This document shows, in pieces, positions 54,839 to 63,295 of a stretch of DNA of 64,000 bases; the stretch's first letter is position 1; every line of letters starts with the position of its first letter. A program made the translations under genes and the position numbers. The DNA lies in contig JACKNH010000008.1 in NCBI GenBank assembly GCA_024234975.1, positions 62,001-126,000 of the forward strand, written 5' to 3'. The notes beneath the pieces were generated by a model. The model was not told where the DNA came from. It did not search any database and was given only the letters and a program-made list of their open reading frames with translations. Origin of the DNA: Gammaproteobacteria bacterium. Lineage in GTDB: Bacteria; Pseudomonadota; Gammaproteobacteria; Ga0077536.

Positions 54839-55601
54839 ATGCAGAAAATGTTTTCGAAATTCGCCGGTCTGGGTTTGTTTGCCGTCGCCGCGCTGGCGCA
54901 GGCACAGGACGGTGGTATACGTGCCCGGGTCGAGGCGGAAATGGCCAACGGCCTGCACAATGCGCAGGAAAAGGCGCGCTACGATGGCCGCCAGCCGGCC
55001 GATGTGCTCGAGTTCTTCCGCCTGCGCGAGGACATGCGCGTGATCGAGATGCTGCCGTTTGGCGGTTGGTACACCAAGTTGCTGGGACCGATTCTGGCGG
55101 AACAAGGGCAAGCTGTATGTGACGCAGCCCGAAGTGAACCGCTACAGCGACATGATGCGCGAAATGCTGAAAACCCCCGGCATGGAACAGGTTTCGGTGC
55201 TGGACTGGAACAACCGGGCATCAGACGCCGGGTCCGCCTGGGTGGGCACCACCGGTTGGAATGTCGAACCGGTTGATCTGGTGTTGACGTTCCAGAACTA
55301 TCACAACTTCGGTTATGACGACCGCGTGGCCATCAACGACGCCACTTTCCGTGCGCTGAAATCCGGCGGCTACTACGGCATCGTCGACCACACCCGCCGC
55401 CATAATGAGCCCCGGGCCCAGTTCAACGGTCGCCGCGTGGACCCGGTGCTGGTGATCAAGGAAGTTGAAGCTTCCGGATTCGAATTCGTCGACTACAGCA
55501 ACGCACTGTATCGACCGGATGACAAGCTCGAGATTGAAGTCGGTCAGCCGCAGGTCTCCGGCAACAGCGATCGCTTCGTGCTGCTGTTCCGCAAGCCCTG
55601 A
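54839..55601 (+). pseudogene. Secreted class I methyltransferase-like gene, one frameshift
   Basis: The first part has a signal peptide (FAGLGLFAVAALAQA/QDGG), then NAQEKARYDGRQPADVLEFF and MRVIEMLPFGGWYTKLLGPIL, the opening of COG4798-type predicted methyltransferases. The frame breaks at GAACAAGGGCAAG near 55105-55110: dropping one G restores GKLYVTQPEVNRYSDMM. The second part continues with VDLVLTFQNYHNFGYDD, GGYYGIVDHTRRHNEP and SNSDRFVLLFRKP-like ending. The joined protein would be about 253 residues. The signal peptide places it outside the cytoplasm, odd for a SAM enzyme. The break is probably an assembly error in a G-run. Confidence 0.8.
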
Positions 55602-55737
55602 TATCCGAGGTGGCTGCACCCCGTGCGACACAAGCCGCCGGGGTGTGGCTGCTGCTGCAACGCAAATCCCTTCGCCATTTGCGTGCCTGTGGCACAATCA
55701 GCCTCCGCATTTATGTTTGGGTTCCAAGGGGGGGAAG

Positions 55738-57930
55738 ATGACCATCGGGTTTCGCGCGCTCGCGCTCGTCACAATCATGCCGGCACTGGCCACCACGTCG
55801 GCGACGGCACAACGTCTGTTCAGCGACGACCGCGCCGCCACGTTCACCGCTGATCAGGTCACCCGCGGGCAGGCCGCATACGGTCGCGTCTGTGTCTCAT
55901 GTCACGGTGCCGCACTGGAAGGCGGCCAATTCGGCCCGACCCTGACCGGTGATGTATTCGCCAGCCATTGGCGTGATCGTACCCGCGGCGAATTCTCCGA
56001 ACATATCCGTACCACCATGCCCCCGGGCGGTCTGGGTTCGGTCAGCGGCCAGGCCTATACCGATATCGAAGCGTACATTCTGCAGAGCAACGGCTTTACC
56101 GCCGCAGCCGGTGCTGCGAGCGCTGCCGTCGCCGCCGCGCCAGCGTCCGCGCCCGACGGCAATGTGGCGGAGGGACGTCCGCGGCCGCCGGTGCAACGTA
56201 ATCTTGATGATCCGCTGTATCAGGCCGCCATCGCCCAACGTACTGCGAAGCTGGCGACACTGACGCCGGTGACCGACGACATGTTGCGCGACCCGCCGGC
56301 CAACGACTGGCTGATCTGGCGTCGGCGTTTCGACACATTGGGTTACAGCACGTTGAGCAGGATCGATCGTGGCAACGTCGGCAACCTGCGCATGTCGTGG
56401 AGCTGGTCGCTGCCCGACAGCATGAATGAGATCACCCCGCTGGTGCACGATGGCGTGCTGTTCGTCTACAGCGGTCCGGTGGTTCAGGCGCTGGATGCGA
56501 CGACCGGCGCGTTGTTGTGGCAATACCTGCGCATCCTGCCGGATCAATACGACAACGGCCGTGCCTCGCGCGTGAAAACGTTGGCGTTGACCGGTGATCT
56601 GCTGATCGCGCCGATGATTGATGGCCATGTCGTCGCATTGAATGCCAAGACCGGCAAGGTCGTCTGGGACCAGGAGGTGTTGACGCCGGAACAACGCAAT
56701 ATGCAGGGCAAGGCCGAAGGCGTGGCGTTGCATCTGAACGGCGGCCCGATTGTCGTCAACGGCGTGATCGTCATCGGGGTCAGCCTGGGGCTGGAGAATT
56801 CACCGGGCGGTTGTTTCATCGTCGGCCTGGATGCGAAAACCGGCAGCGAGCTGTGGCGCTTCCGTACCATCGCGCGGCCCGGTCAACCCGGTGGCGACAC
56901 CTGGAACGACGCACCGGTGAACGAACGCTTCGGCGGCGGCGTATGGACGGCCGGCAGCTACGATCCGGAACTCGATCTGGTCTACTTCGGCATCGGCAAC
57001 ACCTACGATTCCGCCACGCTGCTGGAACCGCGGCCCGGCACCGACAAGGTCACGCGCAACGATGGTCTATATACCGACGCCACCGTCGCATTGCGCCCGG
57101 CCACCGGTGAACTGGTCTGGTATTACCAGCATCATCGCCGTGATGTCTGGGATCTGGACTGGGTGTTCGAACAATCGCTGGTCACGCTGCCGATCGATGG
57201 CAAGCCGCGCAAGCTGGTGGTGACTGCGGGCAAGACGGCGATTTTTGAAGCGCTGGATGCCGCGACCGGCGAGTTCGTATTCGCGCGCGACATGGGTATG
57301 CAGAACCTCGTCATCGCCATCGACGAAAAGACCGGTGAGAAGACGGTGAACCCCGCGCTGGCGCCGGAAGCGGGCAAGGCCAAATTGATGTGTCCGGCGC
57401 CGTTCGGCGCCCGCAACTGGCCGACCACATCGATCAATCCGACCAACGGTGTGTTGTTCGTGGCGTTGACTGAGTCCTGCACGGATTACACCTACTCGCC
57501 ACGCAGCGCCGAGGAAACCGCCAAGGGCGGCAGCGACATGCGGTTCTCCACCCGTGTACCGCCTGGCGCGGATGGCAACTTCGGCAAGCTGGCCGCGCTG
57601 GATTTGAACACGAAACAAATCGTCTGGCAGCAACGTCAGCGGGTGCCGTTCGCCGGTTCCGCCTTGTCGACAGCCACTGGCGTGTTGTTCTACGGCGATC
57701 TCGACCGCCACTTCCGCGCCTACGATCAAGACACTGGCAACATCCTCTGGCAGACACGGTTGAATGCCGCGCCGGAATCCTCACCCATCACGTATGCAGT
57801 GAATGGCAAGCAATACGTGGCGGTAGTGGCGGGTGGCGGCAGCGCCTACGGCGCCGGTGGTCGCGGCATGGTGCCGGAACTGCAGGCGTCAGCGGCAGGG
57901 GTGACGCTTTACGTGTTCGAGTTGCCCTGA
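55738..57930 (+). CDS. PQQ-dependent quinohaemoprotein dehydrogenase with N-terminal cytochrome c
   Basis: The 730-residue protein has a signal peptide (LVTIMPALATTSATA/Q). A cytochrome c domain sits first (GRVCVSCHGAALEGG; about 45-125), then an Ala-rich linker (about 125-150), then the propeller (WLIWRRRFDTLGYSTLSRID; blades ending in WxxDxxTG). The catalytic aspartate region is HHRRDVWDLDWVFE near 467. The vicinal CC pair of the other quinohaemoprotein is missing. Domain order is opposite to the 6112 gene. GGGGGGAAG precedes the ATG. Oxidises an unknown alcohol or sugar in the periplasm. Confidence 0.9.
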   Translation: MTIGFRALALVTIMPALATTSATAQRLFSDDRAATFTADQVTRGQAAYGRVCVSCHGAALEGGQFGPTLTGDVFASHWRDRTRGEFSEHIRTTMPPGGLGSVSGQAYTDIEAYILQSNGFTAAAGAASAAVAAAPASAPDGNVAEGRPRPPVQRNLDDPLYQAAIAQRTAKLATLTPVTDDMLRDPPANDWLIWRRRFDTLGYSTLSRIDRGNVGNLRMSWSWSLPDSMNEITPLVHDGVLFVYSGPVVQALDATTGALLWQYLRILPDQYDNGRASRVKTLALTGDLLIAPMIDGHVVALNAKTGKVVWDQEVLTPEQRNMQGKAEGVALHLNGGPIVVNGVIVIGVSLGLENSPGGCFIVGLDAKTGSELWRFRTIARPGQPGGDTWNDAPVNERFGGGVWTAGSYDPELDLVYFGIGNTYDSATLLEPRPGTDKVTRNDGLYTDATVALRPATGELVWYYQHHRRDVWDLDWVFEQSLVTLPIDGKPRKLVVTAGKTAIFEALDAATGEFVFARDMGMQNLVIAIDEKTGEKTVNPALAPEAGKAKLMCPAPFGARNWPTTSINPTNGVLFVALTESCTDYTYSPRSAEETAKGGSDMRFSTRVPPGADGNFGKLAALDLNTKQIVWQQRQRVPFAGSALSTATGVLFYGDLDRHFRAYDQDTGNILWQTRLNAAPESSPITYAVNGKQYVAVVAGGGSAYGAGGRGMVPELQASAAGVTLYVFELP

Positions 57931-57945
57931 ACGCAACCAGAAACT

Positions 57946-57977
57946 GCAGGCGCTTCCAGGAGTCCGGAAGCGCCTGC
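57946..57977. terminator. Perfect 12-bp stem-loop between convergent genes
   Basis: GCAGGCGCTTCC (57946-57957) pairs with GGAAGCGCCTGC (57966-57977) across AGGAGTCC. It begins 16 bases after the stop of the quinohaemoprotein and faces the convergent alpha/beta hydrolase. No clear T-run. It most likely stops or shields transcripts from both sides. Confidence 0.6.
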
Positions 57978-58046
57978 GCCACATCTATTCACCATTCTGT
58001 TTGTCCACACCTGCAAGTTTGCTTGCTGATGTAGCGAGCCGTGACT

Positions 58047-58961
58047 TCATCGCAGCCCTTTGGCCGCTGTATCCCAGTTGGCATCGGTACAAAGCGAACA
58101 ACTGCTGCCGACGAACATCTCTCCTGCCTTGGAATCTCCCTTGAACTGATACCGCAGCCAGTTCGCCGCGACGTTGGCGTATTCGCCGCCGCCCGGGTGG
58201 AATACCGTGGCTGTGTGGCCGGCGCCGTGGCGCGCGCCGTAGAACGTTGGCACGTTGTTGACGAGATCGAAGTTCGCACGCGAGGCCTGCAGCATGAAGT
58301 CGCGCTCATGACCGTTGATGAACAACACCGGTCCATGGACTCGGGCGAGATCGGCAGTGGTCGGGCGATTCGGATCCTGGCCTTCAGGGTTGGGGGCGGA
58401 GACGCCGGAATTGAATACGCCGATGGTGCCGACGCGCGGGTCGGTGCCCAGTCCTACCGACAGCATGCCACCGCAGGATTGCCCCATCACCGCGACGTGG
58501 CTCATATCGATTTTGCCTTCAAGCGGTGAGCCGGCGCGCTGGTTCTCGGCCTGCGCCCAATCGACGGCCGCGACCAGCATCGGCGGGGTCTGCTGCATCC
58601 GGCCTTCGCCTTCCAATGCGGTAGTGGTCATCACCAGGAACCCGTGCGAGGCGATGGTGCCGAGGAATTCCGCGTAGCGGCCGCCATCGATGGCGCAGCC
58701 GCCATTGCCCCATACCAGTACCGGCAGCCGGTCGCGGGCGGGAAACGCGCTCAAATCAGCGGGGCGATAGGTGACGTAGCGCGGCGCGCCGACCGCCGTC
58801 TCCTTGATTACCGCGTACGGGCCGACGACGGCCAGTGGTGCGCCCTCCAGCGGCAGGGTGGTGTTAATCATTTCCATGGTGATGCCGGCCGGCTGCGCCG
58901 CGGCAATGTTGCAGAGCACGATCGCGGCCAGAGCGGCCACAGCCAGGGATAAATTTCGCAT
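58047..58961 (-). CDS. Secreted alpha/beta hydrolase (chlorophyllase/PETase-like fold)
   Basis: The 304-residue protein has a signal peptide (LSLAVAALAAIVLCNIAAA/Q). It shows RLPVLVWGNGGCAIDGGRYAEFL (oxyanion), HVAVMGQSCGGMLS with the GxSxG nucleophile, and ARHGAGHTATVFHPGGG (His) near the end, followed by two cysteines in GSSCSLCTD. These features fit periplasmic esterases of the dienelactone/chlorophyllase clan. It is convergent with the quinohaemoprotein and divergent from the third DUF6152 cassette. The substrate ester is unknown. Confidence 0.85.
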   Translation of the reverse strand: MRNLSLAVAALAAIVLCNIAAAQPAGITMEMINTTLPLEGAPLAVVGPYAVIKETAVGAPRYVTYRPADLSAFPARDRLPVLVWGNGGCAIDGGRYAEFLGTIASHGFLVMTTTALEGEGRMQQTPPMLVAAVDWAQAENQRAGSPLEGKIDMSHVAVMGQSCGGMLSVGLGTDPRVGTIGVFNSGVSAPNPEGQDPNRPTTADLARVHGPVLFINGHERDFMLQASRANFDLVNNVPTFYGARHGAGHTATVFHPGGGEYANVAANWLRYQFKGDSKAGEMFVGSSCSLCTDANWDTAAKGLR

Positions 58962-59146
58962 TTCGGGTGTCCTCGGTTTAACGCTGTCCATTCCGCCTGT
59001 GTTCCGGGCGGCAGGCAAGGCATTGAAGCACATCCACCGTCCGGCGTTAACTGTTGCCGAGTCAACCACGTTATTGACTGCGGCGGCACGTGCTCCCACT
59101 ATGGGCGCATCGTTATATCCGCGCCCCGGCAGTGAAGGAGAATCCA

Positions 59147-59584
59147 ATGAAATTTCGCGCGCTGAACCTGTTCAACATTTCGCATCGCGGTCCGGCCCTG
59201 TTGCTGGCCGGCCTGCTGTCGACACTCGCCAGCCTGCCGGCCATGGCGCACCACTCGTTCGCGGCGGCGTACGACCTCGAAGATCCGATCTCGATCGAAG
59301 GCAAGGTGGTAGAGGTGCGGCTGACCAACCCGCATTCGCATTTCTTTCTCGATGTGACCGACAGCAGCGGTGAAACCGTGCGCTGGAAGTTCGAGGCCGG
59401 CACGCCCAGCGGCATGTTGCGCAACGGTTATTCACCGAAGGTGATCAAGCCGGGTGACACCGTCACCATCAACGGCTTCCGCGCCCGCAATGATTCGAAC
59501 AACGGCATGTTGCGTGAACTGATCACCGCCGATGGCAGGAAGTTCGGCATGTTCGGCCCGCAGGAAGCCGGCGGCAGCCGGTAA
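59147..59584 (+). CDS. Secreted DUF6152 protein (copy 3)
   Basis: The 145-residue product has a long signal peptide ending LPAMA/HHSF. HHSFAAAYDLEDPISIEGKVVEVRLTNPHSHFFLDV carries the DUF6152 pattern, and the second motif reads NPHSH, with an added His. Later blocks are EAGTPSGMLRNGYSPKVIKPGD and TINGFRAR. GAAGGAG precedes the ATG. Here the order is DUF6152 first, then the WEGD protein 5 bases later, opposite to the other two cassettes. Confidence 0.87.
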   Translation: MKFRALNLFNISHRGPALLLAGLLSTLASLPAMAHHSFAAAYDLEDPISIEGKVVEVRLTNPHSHFFLDVTDSSGETVRWKFEAGTPSGMLRNGYSPKVIKPGDTVTINGFRARNDSNNGMLRELITADGRKFGMFGPQEAGGSR

Positions 59585-59589
59585 GTCAG

Positions 59590-60414
59590 ATGCGAGACAC
59601 GATGACGATGTTACCGATGAAAGCTCCCCGAAGTTTCCTCAAGTCGTTACTGGCGGCAGCGGTGCTGGCGGCGGGCAGCGTATGCGCGGCCGAGATGGAT
59701 GCAGCGCCAACGCCGCGCATGGCTGACGGCCATCCCGATCTCAGCGGCGTGTGGTGGACCGGGGGTGATCTCGGCAGCCCGCAATACAACAGCAGCCGCG
59801 CCCAGCGGATTGCCAACAACAATGACCCGGAAAAGCGGCCGCTGACGTTCACCGATTTGTATACCCCCGAAGCCAAAGCACATGCCGCGACCCTGACCGA
59901 CAAGGATGACCCGACGCTGCAATGCCGACCCACAGCGTTCGGTACCTTGAGCGTCAGATTGTTCGATGTCGGCACCATCGGCCAGATCGTATCGACGCCG
60001 GGGATGATGGTTTTCCTGCAGGAAACCTTTCACGGTTACCAGCTGATCCCGACCGACGGTCGTGAACCGCGCGATGTACCGCCGTCGTTCCGCGGAGACG
60101 CGGTCGGTCACTGGGAAGGTGATACGTTCGTAGTGGAAACGAAGAACTTCACTGACGACACCTGGATATACGCCGAGGGCCGCGTCTCACAACACACCGA
60201 CCAGCTGCGGGTTGTCGAACGCTACCAGCGGCCGGACGCCAACACGCTGCTGGTGGATGCCACGGTCTACGATCCCGGCGTGCTCACCGCACCATGGGTG
60301 GTGCCGACCCAGCACCTGGTCCTGGCGCCCTTCGACCAGTTGCTACCCTTGATCTGTACCGGCGTCGAGACCCAGGAATTGATGAACGACGCAGCTGCAT
60401 TGAAGCAACCGTAG
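59590..60414 (+). CDS. Secreted protein of the 'GHWEGDTFVVET' family, paired with DUF6152
   Basis: The 274-residue protein has a signal peptide (FLKSLLAAAVLAAGSVCA/AE). The mature part starts HPDLSGVWWTGGD and carries FRGDAVGHWEGDTFVVETKNF at about 170-190, the core shared with 15849 and 26216, then LRVVERYQRPDANTLLVDATVYDP. This is the copy with the best conserved motif. ATG 59590 follows the DUF6152 stop by 5 bases; ATG 59602 is possible. Function unknown. Confidence 0.78.
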   Translation: MRDTMTMLPMKAPRSFLKSLLAAAVLAAGSVCAAEMDAAPTPRMADGHPDLSGVWWTGGDLGSPQYNSSRAQRIANNNDPEKRPLTFTDLYTPEAKAHAATLTDKDDPTLQCRPTAFGTLSVRLFDVGTIGQIVSTPGMMVFLQETFHGYQLIPTDGREPRDVPPSFRGDAVGHWEGDTFVVETKNFTDDTWIYAEGRVSQHTDQLRVVERYQRPDANTLLVDATVYDPGVLTAPWVVPTQHLVLAPFDQLLPLICTGVETQELMNDAAALKQP

Positions 60415-60423
60415 TCACTGGCC

Positions 60424-60729
60424 ATGACCGAGGATGGCAGGCCGGTGGAAGATTGGATCGCGCGCTATGCGCGCAGCCACCAGCACCCGGTCAATCGCTT
60501 CTGCCACACCCTCGGCATTCCGCTGATTGTCGTTTCCCTTGTGATGGCGCTCGCCGCGCCCGCCGTCGATGGCTTGTGGCAGTTCGCGTTGGCGTTGTTC
60601 ATCGGTGGCTGGGTGTTGCAGTTCATCGGCCACTGGTTCGAAGGCAAGCCGCCCGAATTCTTCAGCGACTGGCGCTTCCTGTTCGTAGGTCTGCGCTGGT
60701 GGCTGGCCAAGGTCCGCGGCCGCGCCTGA
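60424..60729 (+). CDS. DUF962/Mpo1-like membrane protein
   Basis: The 101-residue protein has two hydrophobic spans (about 30-48 and 52-68). HQHPVNRFCHTLGIPL and LQFIGHWFEGKPPEF hold the conserved histidines of the DUF962/Mpo1 family. The yeast relative is an iron-dependent dioxygenase that shortens 2-hydroxy fatty acids. It lies 10 bases after the WEGD gene and probably shares its transcript. Confidence 0.87.
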   Translation: MTEDGRPVEDWIARYARSHQHPVNRFCHTLGIPLIVVSLVMALAAPAVDGLWQFALALFIGGWVLQFIGHWFEGKPPEFFSDWRFLFVGLRWWLAKVRGRA

Positions 60730-60903
60730 TTGCCATTTCCCCGTCGTATGCGGCGCGGCATCAATGCTGTGCGCCCCACCCCTGGTTGAATACCCGGACA
60801 GTTTGAAATAGTTTGTAGCTCAAACTGTATGGGGTCCGCCCTTTTGCGGCGACACCCTGTCCGACGCCTCTTGAGTCATTGCCAGCGCGAGGAATCCACG
60901 CCC

Positions 60904-62940
60904 ATGCTCCGCCATCGTCGAAGTTCACAGCCTTTCGTTCGCTTCATGCAACTGCTTACGGCCGCAATGGTAAGTGTGGTGGCAGGGGCGGTCAGCCACG
61001 CCGAGGTCGTGCGGCTGGAGATCAAATCAGTGGAACCGGCGTTCGATGGTCAGTCATTCGGTGACACAGGCACTTACGAACGCATCCGCGCGGTCGCGCA
61101 TCATCGGCTGGATCCGACGCTGCCGGTCAACGCGGGCATCGTGAACATCGGCCTCGCCCCACGCGAAGCCGACGGCAGAATCGCGTTCGATGCGGATGTC
61201 GAAATCCTGGTGCCGGCGGACCGGCGCAAGGCCAATGGACGCATGGTGTACGAACTGGTCAATCGTGGCCGTTCATTGATGCTGGCCAGTCTGAATGATG
61301 CAACGCGCGATTCGCCGGCGGGCAACGGCTTTTTGATGAATCAGGGGTATGCCCTGGTGATGAGTGGCTGGCAGGTGTCGTATCCGATCGCCGGCGTGGT
61401 TCCGATGTCGCTGGGGCTGGCCAGCCGTTTCCCGGATGCCGAAAGCAGCGGCCTGCTCTATGCAAGGTTGCCGACCGCACGCAACGCCGATGGAACGCCG
61501 ATCACCGGCATGACGCGGGAGCAGTTCTCCGATATGGGGCCGGCGAAAACCTTCATCGCGCATCTCACGTATCCGGCGGCGACGCTCAAACAAAAGACGC
61601 ACCTGCAGGTGCGCAACCTTGAACTCGATGCCGCCACCACGCCGACCGGGTTGAAGTGGAAGTTGCTGGACGAATGGCGGGTCGAAGTGCAGCAGGCGCC
61701 TGTCACGCCGGACGGCGCGATCTATGAATTCAGTTATGTAGCGCGTGATCCCATCGTCTACGGGCTTGCACTGGCGTCGATGCGCGACCTGGTGGCGTTC
61801 CTGCGCCACGATACGTCCGGCGCCAATCCATTGGCATCACCGGGTGGGGCCGGCGTGACCCATACCATTGGTCTGGGCGCTTCGCAGACGGGCCGCACGT
61901 TGAAGGAACTCGTCTACGAATTCAATGACGATGAACAAGGCCGCAAGGTACTCGATGGTGCGTTCATCATGATCTCCGGCGCCGGCAAGAATGCGGTCAA
62001 CTCGCAGTTCGCGCGGCCCGGAGTGAAGGAAGCGCATCATGGTTACCGCGGTGTACGGGGCGATGAGTTTCCGTTCAGCTATCCGCTGACCTATGACCCG
62101 TTGTCGCGCCAGTGGGGCGGTGTGGTGGCACGCTGCCAGGGCTTGCATGACTGCCCGAAGATCATTCATCTCGATTCAGAAAATGAACTGTGGCATGGCG
62201 GCGCGTTGACGTTCGTCGACGCCGTCGGCAACGACATGGCCATGCCGGACAACGTGCGCGTCTACGCCGTGGCGGGCTCGGAACACAGCAGCCGGCCGTC
62301 CGGCAGAACCCCGCCGATTTGCAAGATAGAGGCGTCGTCGGGCATCAACTGGGCGCCGTTTGCCCGCGCCTTGTTCACGGCGCTGGATCGCTGGGTGACC
62401 AGCGACACCGTGCCGCCGACCAGTCGCTATCCCACTCGTGTCGCCGGGCAGCTCGTGCCGCCGGACGAGTATGCATTCCCGGTATTACCTGCCGTACATT
62501 TCTACGGCGCGGTCGGTCGCCGCTACCTGTGGGATCGCAGCAGCGAGCCGCCAGCGAAGCTCGCCGACTACCCGGTGTTCGTGCCGCAGAGCGACCGCGA
62601 CGGCAACATGCTGGGTGGCCTGCGTCACCCGTTCATGGATGTGCCGCTGGCGACCAACACCGGTTGGAATCCGCGCAAGGCGGGCATGGGCGAAGGCGAT
62701 ATCTGTATCGCGTCCGGCATGCAACTGCCGTTCGCCGCAACACGTCAGGCGCGTCTGGCCAACGGCGATCCGCGGCCATCGGTGGCTGAACGGTACCTTT
62801 CCGTTCAGGACTATCTCGATCGGGTCCAGTTGCGTATCGACCAACTGGCAACACAGGGTTACCTGCTGGAGCAGGATAAAGCTGCAATCATTGAAGCCGC
62901 GCAAGACGCAATCGACAGTTATTCCGCTGCGTGGAACTGA
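60904..62940 (+). CDS. Large secreted alpha/beta hydrolase-domain protein (Abhydrolase_10 type)
   Basis: The 678-residue protein has a signal peptide (LLTAAMVSVVAGAVSHA/E). The first 300 residues are beta-rich (VEPAFDGQSFGDTGTYERIRAVAHHRLDP). The nucleophile elbow reads GLGASQTGRTLKELVYEFNDDEQG, the pattern of Abhydrolase_10 proteins. A Cys-bearing C-terminal part includes GMGEGDICIASGMQLPF. A GCGAGG-type ribosome site precedes the ATG at 60904. Likely a periplasmic esterase or lactonase on an unknown hydrophobic substrate. Confidence 0.85.
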   Translation: MLRHRRSSQPFVRFMQLLTAAMVSVVAGAVSHAEVVRLEIKSVEPAFDGQSFGDTGTYERIRAVAHHRLDPTLPVNAGIVNIGLAPREADGRIAFDADVEILVPADRRKANGRMVYELVNRGRSLMLASLNDATRDSPAGNGFLMNQGYALVMSGWQVSYPIAGVVPMSLGLASRFPDAESSGLLYARLPTARNADGTPITGMTREQFSDMGPAKTFIAHLTYPAATLKQKTHLQVRNLELDAATTPTGLKWKLLDEWRVEVQQAPVTPDGAIYEFSYVARDPIVYGLALASMRDLVAFLRHDTSGANPLASPGGAGVTHTIGLGASQTGRTLKELVYEFNDDEQGRKVLDGAFIMISGAGKNAVNSQFARPGVKEAHHGYRGVRGDEFPFSYPLTYDPLSRQWGGVVARCQGLHDCPKIIHLDSENELWHGGALTFVDAVGNDMAMPDNVRVYAVAGSEHSSRPSGRTPPICKIEASSGINWAPFARALFTALDRWVTSDTVPPTSRYPTRVAGQLVPPDEYAFPVLPAVHFYGAVGRRYLWDRSSEPPAKLADYPVFVPQSDRDGNMLGGLRHPFMDVPLATNTGWNPRKAGMGEGDICIASGMQLPFAATRQARLANGDPRPSVAERYLSVQDYLDRVQLRIDQLATQGYLLEQDKAAIIEAAQDAIDSYSAAWN

Positions 62941-63295
62941 AACGTGGCCGGTTCATCGTCGGAGGGCCATGACAAGGTTGAACGTGCAAGTTCTTTGCAT
63001 GCCTGATGCATCGAAGCAAATCTGGACATGCAGGATGCTGTCAACGCATTTTACAGAGAACATGAAACGAATAATTGCCAGCTTCCGAGCACCACATCAT
63101 CGTTGTGGCTAACCTCCTGATTTCGCATAAGCCATTGGTCGCTGGCTTCGGGTGCATCGCGGCAATGCGGTTGATGGCGCGAAAATTGCGTAGAAGTGTG
63201 TCGGGGAAGCATGCACGCAACCAAAGCAAATCCGTTCCGGAAATTGTTGCTGCATCACATCATCAAGCCAAAGGACGCAGGAGGGCACCTTTGTC
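62941..63295. other. Intergenic region, no gene seen
   Basis: These 355 bases follow the large hydrolase and precede the last, truncated gene. Short frames on both strands lack ribosome sites or conserved content. The local AT content is higher (for example GAAACGAATAATTGCCAG near 63063), suggesting a promoter region. GCAGGAGGG at 63278-63286 is the ribosome site of the next gene. Confidence 0.5.
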
